Shown here: positions 23,226-33,102 of the stretch, piece after piece
How the letters are laid out: the number at the start of each line of letters is the position of its first letter
Position numbering within the stretch: the stretch's first letter is position 1
Assembly: GCA_945952045.1 (NCBI GenBank)
Contig: CAMFHE010000042.1
Span: forward strand, 1 to 40,968
Origin: an uncultured Rhizobium sp.
GTDB lineage: Bacteria > Pseudomonadota > Alphaproteobacteria > Rhizobiales > Rhizobiaceae
Direction: 5' to 3'
Length of the DNA stretch: 40,968 nucleotides
The notes under the pieces: generated by a model
Databases searched by the model: none
Told to the model about the DNA's origin: nothing
What the model saw: only the letters and a program-made list of their open reading frames with translations
Position numbers and translations under genes: made by a program

Positions 23226-25094
23226 ATGTTTGGCTGGTTCGAACAGCGTCTCAATCCGTTTCCGCCAGAGGAGCCCGGCCTGCCGCCCAAGGGGCTGATG
23301 GCTTTCTGCTGGCATTATACCAGGCCTGTCTGGCCCTGGCTGCTTTTGCTCGGCTTTTGCTCGATGCTGATCGCGCTCTTCGAGGTCTTCCTCTACCAGT
23401 TCCTCGGCAATATCGTCGACTGGCTGTCCTCGGCAGACCGCACCACCTTCCTGCAGAATGAAGGCAGCCATCTCATCTGGATGGCGGCGCTGCTGCTGGT
23501 CGGCATGCCGCTGGCGGGCGCGGTGCACACCGTGACCATGCATCAGGTTCTGGCCGGCAATCTTCCGATGATCGCCCGTTGGCAGATGCATCGCTTCCTG
23601 CTGCGCCACTCCATGACCTTCTTCGCCAACGAGTTCGCCGGACGCGTCTCGACCAAGGTGATGCAGACGTCGCTCGCCATCCGCGAAGCGGTGATGAAGA
23701 TCATCGACGTCTTCGTCTATGCGGCGAGCTTCTTCATCTCGATGCTGGCGCTGGTGTTTGCGGTCGATTGGCGGCTGGTCATTCCGCTCGTCGTCTGGAT
23801 GGCGGCCTATGCGCTGATCCTGCGCCACTTCATTCCCAAGCTGCGCCGGCTCTCCAGCGAGCAGGCCGATGCCCGCTCGATGATGACCGGGCGCGTGGTC
23901 GACAGCTATACCAACATCGCCACCGTCAAACTGTTCTCGCATGCGGGACGAGAGGAGGATTATGCCCGCGACGGCATGGATGCCTTTCTTGGAACGGTGC
24001 ATCGCCAGATGCGGCAGATCACGCTGCTCAACATTCTGGTCGACATCAACAATGCCATCGCTTTGTTTGCGATTTCGGCCTGCTCGATTGCCTTCTGGCT
24101 GAACGGCACGGTGTCGGTCGGCGCCATCGCGGTCGCCATCGGCCTTGCCATGCGCATCAACGGCATGTCGCAATGGATCATGTGGGAAGTTTCGGCGCTG
24201 TTCGAAAGCATCGGCACCGTTTACGACGGCATGAGCATGATGACCAAGCCGCATGACATCGTCGATACCGGCGATGCCCGCACGCTTGCCGCGCCGAAGG
24301 GGGCGATCCACTACGACCGCATCCGCTTCCACTACGGCAAGGACAAGGGCGTCATCCAGGATCTGACGCTGGATATCCGCGCCGGCGAAAAGGTCGGTCT
24401 GGTCGGCCGCTCGGGCGCGGGCAAGACGACGCTGATGAACCTGCTGCTGCGCTTCTACGATCTGGAATCCGGCCGCATCACCATCGACGGGCAGGATATT
24501 TCCGGCGTCACGCAGGATAGTCTTCGTTCCCTGATCGGTGTGGTGACGCAGGATACGGCGCTGTTGCATCGCTCCATCCGCGACAACATCGCCTATGGCC
24601 GTCCCTCGGCGACCGATGCCGAGATTGTCGAAGCGGCCAAGCGCGCCAATGCCTGGGACTTCATCGCGGGGCTCGAGGACATGCATGGCCGCAAGGGGCT
24701 GGATGCGCAGGTCGGCGAGCGCGGCGTGAAGTTGTCCGGCGGTCAGCGCCAGCGTATCGCCATCGCGCGCGTCTTTCTCAAGAATGCGCCGATCCTGGTG
24801 CTTGACGAGGCGACCTCGGCGCTCGACTCCGAGGTCGAGGCGGCCATTCAGGAAAATCTGTTCGCGCTGATGGAAGGCAAGACGGTGATCGCCATCGCCC
24901 ACCGCCTGTCGACGCTGACGGAGATGGACCGCCTGATCGTTCTCGATAAGGGCGTCATCATCGAGACCGGCACCCATGCGGCGCTGGTCGCCGAAGGCGG
25001 CATCTATGCCGACCTCTGGAACCGCCAGTCCGGCGGCTTCCTGGCCGACCAAACGGCGGCTGCCGAAGACGGGGAAACCGAGGCGGCGGAGTAA
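23226..25094 (+). CDS. ABC exporter, fused membrane and ATPase domains (copy 1)
   Basis: A 622-residue half-transporter of the MsbA/multidrug type in the inner membrane. Membrane segments occupy about residues 35-320 (six predicted). The ATPase domain has Walker A GRSGAGKT (394-401), LSGGQ signature (503-507), Walker B ILVLDE (523-528, with the catalytic Glu528) and H-loop His559. It would work as a homodimer or with a paralogue; copy 2 at 31.2 kb is clearly similar, including NBD stretches such as LRFYDLESGR and VGERGVKLSGGQRQRIAIARV. The start at ATG 23226 has GGAG 6 bases upstream; the TTG at 23214 is unlikely. No peptidase domain, so it is not a classical toxin exporter of the bacteriocin type. 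Substrate unknown. Confidence 0.92.
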   Translation: MFGWFEQRLNPFPPEEPGLPPKGLMAFCWHYTRPVWPWLLLLGFCSMLIALFEVFLYQFLGNIVDWLSSADRTTFLQNEGSHLIWMAALLLVGMPLAGAVHTVTMHQVLAGNLPMIARWQMHRFLLRHSMTFFANEFAGRVSTKVMQTSLAIREAVMKIIDVFVYAASFFISMLALVFAVDWRLVIPLVVWMAAYALILRHFIPKLRRLSSEQADARSMMTGRVVDSYTNIATVKLFSHAGREEDYARDGMDAFLGTVHRQMRQITLLNILVDINNAIALFAISACSIAFWLNGTVSVGAIAVAIGLAMRINGMSQWIMWEVSALFESIGTVYDGMSMMTKPHDIVDTGDARTLAAPKGAIHYDRIRFHYGKDKGVIQDLTLDIRAGEKVGLVGRSGAGKTTLMNLLLRFYDLESGRITIDGQDISGVTQDSLRSLIGVVTQDTALLHRSIRDNIAYGRPSATDAEIVEAAKRANAWDFIAGLEDMHGRKGLDAQVGERGVKLSGGQRQRIAIARVFLKNAPILVLDEATSALDSEVEAAIQENLFALMEGKTVIAIAHRLSTLTEMDRLIVLDKGVIIETGTHAALVAEGGIYADLWNRQSGGFLADQTAAAEDGETEAAE

Positions 25095-25130
25095 TCCGCC
25101 GCCTCGTCATCCAAAATCGGGAGGGGATAT

Positions 25131-25877
25131 ATGACCGACGAGGACAGGCTGTATCGCGATGCCGATCTGGCGCGCTTCTATGATATCGACAATGGCTGGG
25201 CCGACGATCTCGGCTATTGCCGGGGCTTGGCGGAGGGCTGCGCCAGCCTTCTCGATCTTGGCTGCGGCACTGGCCTGTTCGGCGCGACGATGGCGGAGAA
25301 TATTCCGCGCGTCGTCGGCGTCGATCCGGCGCAGGCGATGCTGGATATCGCCGCTGCGAGGCCCGGCGGCGGCAAGGCCAGATGGGTGACCGCGGATGCG
25401 CGCAGCCTCCGGCTCGGCGAAACCTTCGATCTTATCGTCATGACCGGCCACGCCTTCCAGGTTTTCCTGACCCGTGACGACCGGCTCTCCGTCCTGCGGA
25501 CCATCGCGGCGCACCTGTCAGGGCAAGGCCGTTTCATCTTCGACAGCCGAAACCCGGCGCTGGAGGAATGGCGCGAATGGACGCCGGCGCTTTCCGAACG
25601 GCAGTTTACCCATCCGCAACTGGGCGAGATGCGCGCCTGGAACGACGTTTCCCACGATACCTTAACCGGCATCGTCACCTACGAAACCCACTACCGCCAC
25701 CTTGCCGACGGCCACACCGATTCCGCATCGTCACAACTGGCCTTTGCCTCGCGCGCGGAGATCGGGGAACTGGCGGGTGAGGCGGGCTTGCATGTCGAGC
25801 GCTGGCTGGGGGACTGGCAGGGTCGCCCCTGGGCGGAGGACGCGCAGGAGATCATTCCGATCGGACGGCTTGACTGA
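25131..25877 (+). CDS. Class I SAM-dependent methyltransferase
   Basis: A 248-residue methyltransferase. The cofactor motif I is LLDLGCGTGLFGA (about residues 40-52), motif II acid VVGVDPAQAMLDIA, then ARWVTADARSL and the motif IV region FDLIVMTGHAFQVFL; C-terminal strands follow. Substrate is not readable. GGAGGGG stands 5 bases before ATG 25131, and the gene follows the ABC exporter by 36 bases on the same strand, so the two are likely co-transcribed. It converges with the first DUF4214 gene. Its third-position GC matches the neighbours. Confidence 0.88.
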   Translation: MTDEDRLYRDADLARFYDIDNGWADDLGYCRGLAEGCASLLDLGCGTGLFGATMAENIPRVVGVDPAQAMLDIAAARPGGGKARWVTADARSLRLGETFDLIVMTGHAFQVFLTRDDRLSVLRTIAAHLSGQGRFIFDSRNPALEEWREWTPALSERQFTHPQLGEMRAWNDVSHDTLTGIVTYETHYRHLADGHTDSASSQLAFASRAEIGELAGEAGLHVERWLGDWQGRPWAEDAQEIIPIGRLD

Positions 25878-25901
25878 AGGCAAAGTCCAGCGTGGAAGCA
25901 T

Positions 25902-25934
25902 AAAAAATCCGCCCGACAAGGGTGTCGGGCGGAT
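25902..25934 (-). terminator. Rho-independent terminator of DUF4214 gene 1
   Basis: A perfect 12-base stem, ATCCGCCCGACA (25907-25918) with TGTCGGGCGGAT (25923-25934), loop AGGG. On the minus strand it is followed by a run of T (A-run at 25902-25907 on plus). It lies just past the stop of the minus-strand gene ending at 25955. Confidence 0.9.
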
Positions 25935-25954
25935 CGTTGCGTCTGGAATATCGA

Positions 25955-28357
25955 TTAGGCCGTAATTGGCACTTGTTGCGGCATAATGCCGAGGATTTGC
26001 GCCAGATTTATACCATCATCGGATGTATGAATATCGACGAGTTTTACGCCGATGTCGCTGCCATAGTCGCCGCCCTGGAAAACATAAAGGCCCTTTTCGT
26101 TGCCGTCCTCGTAGTCGAAAGCAACAGTCTGGCCCTGCTTGACGATGTGATCGTCCGAGAGATAGTTCAAAGCGGCTTTGAGAAGGTCACCTGAGAGCGT
26201 CACTCCAACAGATTTTCCATCCAAATTTTCTGTTAGGTGTCCGATATCATTCTTGAAGTCCACGCTGTAAGTGTGCTCGCCGATGGTGAAGCTCGCTTGC
26301 CCAGCACCTTTCACCATTTCACCCTTTGGCAATTCGAGGTGATCTTTTTGGGCATCGAAACCGCTGATCTTGTCTTCGCTGCCAATCTGCGAATCGGTCT
26401 GGATCTTGAACTTGACCAACTCGTTTTCGGCGCTCTTTAGATCAGTCGCAGCCTTTTCCCTTATATCGATTGCCTTTATTGCATCCGCCATTGCGCTATC
26501 GGCAGTTTCCTTTTGCGCGTTCAAAGCCTCATCCGAGGTTTCTTTTCGTGCTTCGTCAAGCTGCGCTTCTAGTTTGCTTGCAGCCTTGTCTAGCGGATCG
26601 AAAACCTTTTGTGCTGCGTCCTCTTTCGCAGTTGCAACTACCAGCGCTTTATCGGCTGCGTCTTTTGCATTTTCCGCGTCAGCCTTGTCCGTCTTTGTCT
26701 GGGACTTGTAGGCGGCTATGTCGGAATTAATTTTCTTGATGTATTTTGCCAATTCAGAGGGAGAGTTGAAGTCCTGCTGCTTGGTCGGTATATCCTTGAT
26801 CAGGATCGCCTTAAGCGCAGGCGGAAGTTCTTTGCTGTTTTCAATAAAATTTGTCACACGAGAAATTGTCGTTGTATTCCAGATAGGAGCAGTGAATGCA
26901 ATTGTGATTTGGCCATCCAAGACGCCTACGGCAAGATCGGTCAACTTGTTCGCATCGTTATAAGCCTTGGTCGCATTGTCGAGCGCTGACTTTGCGGCAT
27001 CTCCAGCATCGATAGCTTTTGTCAATTCTGCATTTGCGTCACTCAGCAATGTATTTGCCGCATCCGCATCTTTACGAGCGTCTGCCGCATCATTTAGCAA
27101 TTTGTTGCGGTCATCAACAAGCTTGCTTGCTGCGGTCGCGTCTTCGGATGCGTGTTCCTTAGCGTCTTGCAACTCCGTTTCGGATTGCATATCTTCTAGA
27201 ATTTCGCGTGCGCCGGACGCATTTGCGATTGCCTTGCTCACTTCGGAATCTGGGCCATTGATCTTCACAACATCGGCGCCTGAGACTTTGTCGCTAGTGA
27301 TATCAATCGTGTCTGCGCCAAGGCCGCCTTCAATCTTGTTGTTGCCCGATGTGGTCACATGTATTTCCTGATCACCACCGGAGCCAGAAATTGTGACGGA
27401 GCCTTGACCGCTGATCTCATGCGTGGACGCTGTTTCCGCGTCCATCGAAACGTGAAGTTCTTTCAGCACCAAATCCGCAGGAAGGGCGCCATGGGCGATG
27501 TTGACATTCCCCATGAACGTCTGGACGGGGCCATCCGGAAACGTTGCCGCAACGCCGCCGCGTTCGCCTGTCAGCAGGCTTACCCTTGGTGTCAGATCAA
27601 AGGTTGGGGCTAGTTCCGGCAACTCAACAGGCGCGGCCATTTTCGCCACTGACATGTCGATGCCGCCGGTCTGGCCAAGGGTGATTTTGCCTGTGGCGTT
27701 GCCATCAAAGCTTATGCTGCTCTCTACAGGGAAAAACTTCGTCGTATTGTCGGACGGCGGTACGCTTTTGTGGATCTCGAATGTGGTCGGCGTTGTGGTG
27801 CTGCCGCCGCCACCGCCTGCGCCGGCGTCGTCACCGGGGGCCTGGCCCTGGTTTTGAACGGTCTTGACGATTGCCGAATCGGCCTTTTCCGCCGTGCCCG
27901 GATTATCCTTGTTGACGGCGGTGATGAAGTCGCGGCCGATCTGCGCGGCATTGTTGCCCTTATAGGCATCGATCTCGCTCTGGAGGTCGAGATGGCTGGT
28001 GAAGAGATCAGCCGCGGCGACCTTGGCCTTGACCGTCGACAGATCGTCGCCCTGCGCACCGTCGAAAATCGCGATGGCAATATTGTTGATGTTCAACTGT
28101 CCCGATGCCAGCTTGGCCAGGAAGAAGTCGACGCCGTCCTTGTCGCCGGCGCGACCAAACAGGGACTGGTAGATCGAATTGACGATCTGCTCGTTGGTCA
28201 TATTCGTGAAACGGCTTACGTATTCGGCCGTCTTGGTCAGATCGCCGATACCGCTCAGATCTGCTCCGTTCTTGGTAACACTATTGAAGTAGGCCAGACC
28301 GCCCGGATCGGCAGGCCGACCGAACAATGCGATGTAGATACCCTGAATGCTGGCCAT
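25955..28357 (-). CDS. DUF4214 / RTX-like coiled-coil surface protein 1
   Basis: An 800-residue acidic protein without signal peptide. Residues 1-~165 are two DUF4214 repeats, each with a YxxLFGRxxDxxGxxFF-like core (8-24 and 63-79), the module type seen at the N-terminus of Caulobacter S-layer proteins. A Gly-rich linker is at 172-186. Residues ~215-370 are beta-rich with one degenerate RTX motif GGLGADTIDI (344-353). Two Ala/Asp/Lys-rich helical arms, ~375-475 and ~550-655, flank a hinge LPPALKAILIKDIP (511-524). A C-terminal module DKISGFDAQKDHLEL (662-676) to GGDYGSDIGVKLVDI is like post-RTX modules of type I secreted proteins. CGGAG is 8 bases before ATG 28357. The middle is AT-rich (sampled 60-base blocks 37-42% GC). 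Its paralogue is the next gene. Function inferred: secreted cell-surface protein. Confidence 0.87.
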   Translation of the reverse strand: MASIQGIYIALFGRPADPGGLAYFNSVTKNGADLSGIGDLTKTAEYVSRFTNMTNEQIVNSIYQSLFGRAGDKDGVDFFLAKLASGQLNINNIAIAIFDGAQGDDLSTVKAKVAAADLFTSHLDLQSEIDAYKGNNAAQIGRDFITAVNKDNPGTAEKADSAIVKTVQNQGQAPGDDAGAGGGGGSTTTPTTFEIHKSVPPSDNTTKFFPVESSISFDGNATGKITLGQTGGIDMSVAKMAAPVELPELAPTFDLTPRVSLLTGERGGVAATFPDGPVQTFMGNVNIAHGALPADLVLKELHVSMDAETASTHEISGQGSVTISGSGGDQEIHVTTSGNNKIEGGLGADTIDITSDKVSGADVVKINGPDSEVSKAIANASGAREILEDMQSETELQDAKEHASEDATAASKLVDDRNKLLNDAADARKDADAANTLLSDANAELTKAIDAGDAAKSALDNATKAYNDANKLTDLAVGVLDGQITIAFTAPIWNTTTISRVTNFIENSKELPPALKAILIKDIPTKQQDFNSPSELAKYIKKINSDIAAYKSQTKTDKADAENAKDAADKALVVATAKEDAAQKVFDPLDKAASKLEAQLDEARKETSDEALNAQKETADSAMADAIKAIDIREKAATDLKSAENELVKFKIQTDSQIGSEDKISGFDAQKDHLELPKGEMVKGAGQASFTIGEHTYSVDFKNDIGHLTENLDGKSVGVTLSGDLLKAALNYLSDDHIVKQGQTVAFDYEDGNEKGLYVFQGGDYGSDIGVKLVDIHTSDDGINLAQILGIMPQQVPITA

Positions 28358-28365
28358 AATTAATA

Positions 28366-28456
28366 CTCCGCTAACTCTGTTGGAGCGTATCTATTCCCAT
28401 CCGAACTGGTTAATCAATCGTAAAACAAGGCCGTGGTTAATCCGCCCAAAAATGTT
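28366..28456 (-). promoter_or_regulatory. Conserved promoter/operator module of DUF4214 gene 1
   Basis: On the minus strand: AACATTTTTGG (28456-28446), 5 bases, TTAACCA (28440-28434), 20 bases, TTAACCA (28413-28407), 9 bases, GGAATA (28397-28392), then CGGAG (28370-28366) before the ATG. The same elements with identical spacing occur before the second DUF4214 gene. TTAACCA resembles the half-site of the cell-cycle regulator CtrA; the second copy overlaps a possible TTGATT -35 box, and GAATAG may be the -10. Confidence 0.6.
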
Positions 28457-28492
28457 CACTATTATATATGTCTAGTTGGCGGCGCGTGTGCT

Positions 28493-28506
28493 CCTTGAAA
28501 TCAAGG
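28493..28506. promoter_or_regulatory. Perfect inverted repeat upstream of DUF4214 gene 1
   Basis: CCTTGA and TCAAGG flank AA (CCTTGAAATCAAGG), about 37 bases beyond the AACATTTTTGG box of gene 1. It could be a repressor site or chance; there is no copy before gene 2. The remainder of the 367-base gap between the two DUF4214 genes is AT-rich and shows, besides this, the module at 28366-28456 and a terminator near 28.68 kb. Confidence 0.3.
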
Positions 28507-28658
28507 ATTGTGTGGAAAATTACTATGCCTCCCTAACTATCTTCGATTTGAAATTTACGGTTTCATCTAACGGGCAATCGATTGGATTCTTGATGAAACA
28601 AGGATATCGCCGGTTGGCTCACCCGCCGTGATTGCGATGCGAACAATGGTCATGTCCC

Positions 28659-28700
28659 AAAAAAGAACATCCGCCTCGCGTTTCATCGCAGAGCGGATGT
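28659..28700 (-). terminator. Rho-independent terminator of DUF4214 gene 2
   Basis: ACATCCGC (28667-28674) pairs with GCGGATGT (28693-28700). On the minus strand the stem is followed by TTCTTTTTT (A-run at 28659-28664 on plus). It lies 25 bases past the stop of the gene ending at 28725. Confidence 0.85.
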
Positions 28701-28724
28701 GGATTGGGCTGAAAGAATGCGTTT

Positions 28725-30881
28725 TCAGGGAAGGTCGTTGAAGATCGACGTCAGGGTGAGGCTTTTGTCGAGCGTGCCAAGGCCCACCAGTTTGATGCCG
28801 GTGTCGCTGCCATAGTCGCCGCCCTGAAAGATGTAGAGACCGCTTCCCTCGCTGTCCGTATAGTCGAAGGCGACGGTTTGCCCATCTTTGACGATCGCGT
28901 CGTTTGCGAGATAGTTCAGCGTTTCCTTCAGAAGGTCGCCGGAAAGCTTCACGGGCATCTTGCTTTTGTAATCGATGACATGGCCGATGCCGGCCTTCAC
29001 ATCGATGCCGTATTCCTGGCCATTGACGTTGAAGCTGCCATCCGCAATCGCCTCCATGATTTTGTAGCTCGACAGGCTCAGGTGATCCTTGCCGATCTCG
29101 AAACCGGTGATCTTGTCCTCATGGTGGATCAACGAGTCGGTCTGGGTGCCGACATTTTTCAGGACGGTTGCGGCATCCGTCTTCTTTAGTTCCAGCTGCT
29201 CGTCCGACACGATTTCGCGGGCGTCACCGAGTGCGCCTTGCTTGGTTTTGACTGTCCAGCTCAGATCGTCGTAAGATTTTGTATACTTCTCCTCAAGCGA
29301 CTGCGCGGATTTCACCGCTTCAGGCGCCTGGTCGGCGGTGATTTGAGCCTTGCCCACGGCGTCCCTGGCTGTTGCCGGATAGTCGTTGATATCCTTGACG
29401 AGCTTGGCGACCAGATCGTCGATCGTCAGCGTCGGGCCGAATTCCTTGTCGCTTTTCGGCAGATCGTTGATCAGGATGTCCTTTAGCCCCGACGGCAGGT
29501 AGCCGCTGACGAAATCGATCGCGCTCTGGACGCTCTTTACCGTGCCGTCAAATTGACTTTTGACCCCAAAGGCAAAATCCTTGACGTAGACGGTGCTGAA
29601 TTTATCCGCTTTATCGTAGTCGCTCTGAGCGGTTGCAAGGGCAGCGTTTGCGGCGTCCAGATTCGCCTTGGCGTCAGCCAGCGACTGCTGCGCCTTGGCG
29701 AGATCGCCGTCCTTGAAATCCTGCGCGGCTTTTTCCGCGGTCGTGACCGCATCCTTGAGGGCGTTGCGTTCGTCGACCGGAGCGCTCGCTTTCGAGAAGG
29801 CCTCGATCGCCGCCTTGGATTCGTCGCTGAGACCGTTGATGCGGATCATATCGCGGCCGGTCGAGCCGCTGATGTCGATCGTATCGGCGCCGCGGCCGCC
29901 TTCGATGACGTTTCTGCCCGTTGTGGAGACATGGATGGTCTGGTCGCCCGCGGAACCGGAAATCTCCACGGCGCCATCGCCGCCGATCTGATGGCCGGAG
30001 GCCGTCCCAGCGGTCATGGAGACGTAAAGCTTGTCCTTGAGCATCAGGTTGTCCGGCAGTTCGGCAAGCTTGACGCCGTTTCCGGACTGGATGTCGCCCT
30101 TGGGGAAGCTTGCGACTGTGCTACCGCGTGTGCCGGTCAGAAGCGGGGTGAATTCGACGGGCGCAAGCTCTGTTTTCTCCAGACCAGGGGTTTGCGCCTG
30201 CGTGTCGCTGCTCTGACCGAGGATGATCGTGCCTTTGGCCGTGCCGCCAAAGGTGATGCCATCCGGCGCGCTGGTCTTGCCGGCGGTTTCGACAATCGCA
30301 TTGTTGATGATCTGGAACGTCGGCGGGCCGCCGCCGCCGCCATCGCCACCACCGCCGGCAGGCGCCTGGCCCTGGCTCTGTTGCACCTTGAGGATCGCCG
30401 CATCGGCTTCTTCCGCGGTGCCGGGATCCGTCTTGGAAACGGCGGTGATGAAATCGCGACCGATCTGGGCGGCGGCGTTGCCCTTGTAGGCTTCGATTTC
30501 GGCCTGCAGGTCGAGATGGCTGGTGAAGATATCGGCGGCGTCGATCTTGGCCTTGACGGTGACGATGTCGTCGCCCTGCGCGCCGTCGAGGATGGCGATT
30601 GCGATGGTGTTGATGGTCAGAGCACCCGATGCGAGCTTGGCGAGGAAGAAGTCGATGCCGGTCTTTTCGCCGTCGCGATTGAACAGCGACTTGTAGATCG
30701 AATTGACGATTTCTTCGTTGCTCATGCCGGTGAAGCGACTTTTATATTCGCTGGTCTGCGTCAGATCACCGATGCGGCTGAGGTCGGCGCCGTTCTTTGT
30801 GGCCGTGTTGAAATAGGCCAGACCGCCGGGATCGGCCGGGCGGCCGAACAATGCGATGTAAATACCCTGAATGCTGGCCAT
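28725..30881 (-). CDS. DUF4214 / RTX-like coiled-coil surface protein 2
   Basis: A 718-residue paralogue of the next gene. The first 24 residues are identical in the two proteins, and residues 1-165 (two DUF4214 repeats) stay very similar. The Gly linker is at 175-187, the RTX-like GGRGADTIDI at 328-337. Helical arms at ~360-430 and ~505-585 flank the hinge LPSGLKDILINDLP (462-475). The C-terminal module DKITGFEIGKDHLSL (589-603) to GGDYGSDTGIKLVGL matches gene 1. No signal peptide; type I or similar secretion is inferred from the RTX-like features. Codon use is GC-rich like the flanking genome (a sampled block is 68% GC), unlike gene 1. CGGAG is 8 bases before ATG 30881. No HlyB/HlyD/TolC genes are in the window. 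Confidence 0.88.
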   Translation of the reverse strand: MASIQGIYIALFGRPADPGGLAYFNTATKNGADLSRIGDLTQTSEYKSRFTGMSNEEIVNSIYKSLFNRDGEKTGIDFFLAKLASGALTINTIAIAILDGAQGDDIVTVKAKIDAADIFTSHLDLQAEIEAYKGNAAAQIGRDFITAVSKTDPGTAEEADAAILKVQQSQGQAPAGGGGDGGGGGPPTFQIINNAIVETAGKTSAPDGITFGGTAKGTIILGQSSDTQAQTPGLEKTELAPVEFTPLLTGTRGSTVASFPKGDIQSGNGVKLAELPDNLMLKDKLYVSMTAGTASGHQIGGDGAVEISGSAGDQTIHVSTTGRNVIEGGRGADTIDISGSTGRDMIRINGLSDESKAAIEAFSKASAPVDERNALKDAVTTAEKAAQDFKDGDLAKAQQSLADAKANLDAANAALATAQSDYDKADKFSTVYVKDFAFGVKSQFDGTVKSVQSAIDFVSGYLPSGLKDILINDLPKSDKEFGPTLTIDDLVAKLVKDINDYPATARDAVGKAQITADQAPEAVKSAQSLEEKYTKSYDDLSWTVKTKQGALGDAREIVSDEQLELKKTDAATVLKNVGTQTDSLIHHEDKITGFEIGKDHLSLSSYKIMEAIADGSFNVNGQEYGIDVKAGIGHVIDYKSKMPVKLSGDLLKETLNYLANDAIVKDGQTVAFDYTDSEGSGLYIFQGGDYGSDTGIKLVGLGTLDKSLTLTSIFNDLP

Positions 30882-30889
30882 GTGTCATG

Positions 30890-30982
30890 CTCCGTCAAAC
30901 GTCGTTGCGGATCCCTTATTCCGGTTCAATGTGGTTAAGCAACGATTAAACCCGGGACTGGTTAACCATGCCAAAAATGTTT
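30890..30982 (-). promoter_or_regulatory. Conserved promoter/operator module of DUF4214 gene 2
   Basis: On the minus strand: AACATTTTTGG (30982-30972), 5 bases, TTAACCA (30966-30960), 20 bases, TTAACCA (30939-30933), 9 bases, GGAATA (30923-30918), then CGGAG (30894-30890) 8 bases before the ATG. Spacing up to GGAATA is identical to gene 1 although the intervening bases differ, which marks these boxes as functional. Confidence 0.6.
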
Positions 30983-31123
30983 TGAAGTATAGAGAGCGTG
31001 AAATGACGGTTCGCTCGCGCATGATGCGGTTATATATTGAGAGAATGCACCTTTGCAGGTCGCGGTTGCGTGAACGCTTTCTTCCGCATGCGGACTGGCG
31101 ACAGGGCCGCCACCTTACGAAAA

Positions 31124-31129
31124 TATAAT
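31124..31129 (+). promoter_or_regulatory. Possible -10 box of ABC exporter 2
   Basis: A perfect TATAAT sits 47 bases before the ATG of the exporter at 31177. No good -35 is at 17 bases (ACAGGG). The gap 30983-31176 holds nothing else I recognise. Confidence 0.35.
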
Positions 31130-31176
31130 AGGCCTCATGCTTTGTCGGCGGGGACGAAACCGCCTATATCGCCGTC

Positions 31177-33090
<1,914 letters not shown>

Positions 33091-33102
33091 TTTCTCAGGC
33101 CG

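Noticed and set aside
23211..25052. Minus-strand open frame (613 residues) opposite ABC exporter 1, and a similar one at 31135-32955 opposite exporter 2
   Set aside because: The two shadows look alike only because the exporters are paralogues; all ABC motifs are in the plus-strand frames.
27770..27900. Frameshift at the Gly-rich linkers of the DUF4214 genes
   Set aside because: Both linkers stay in frame and the paralogues agree on both sides, so they are true low-complexity linkers.
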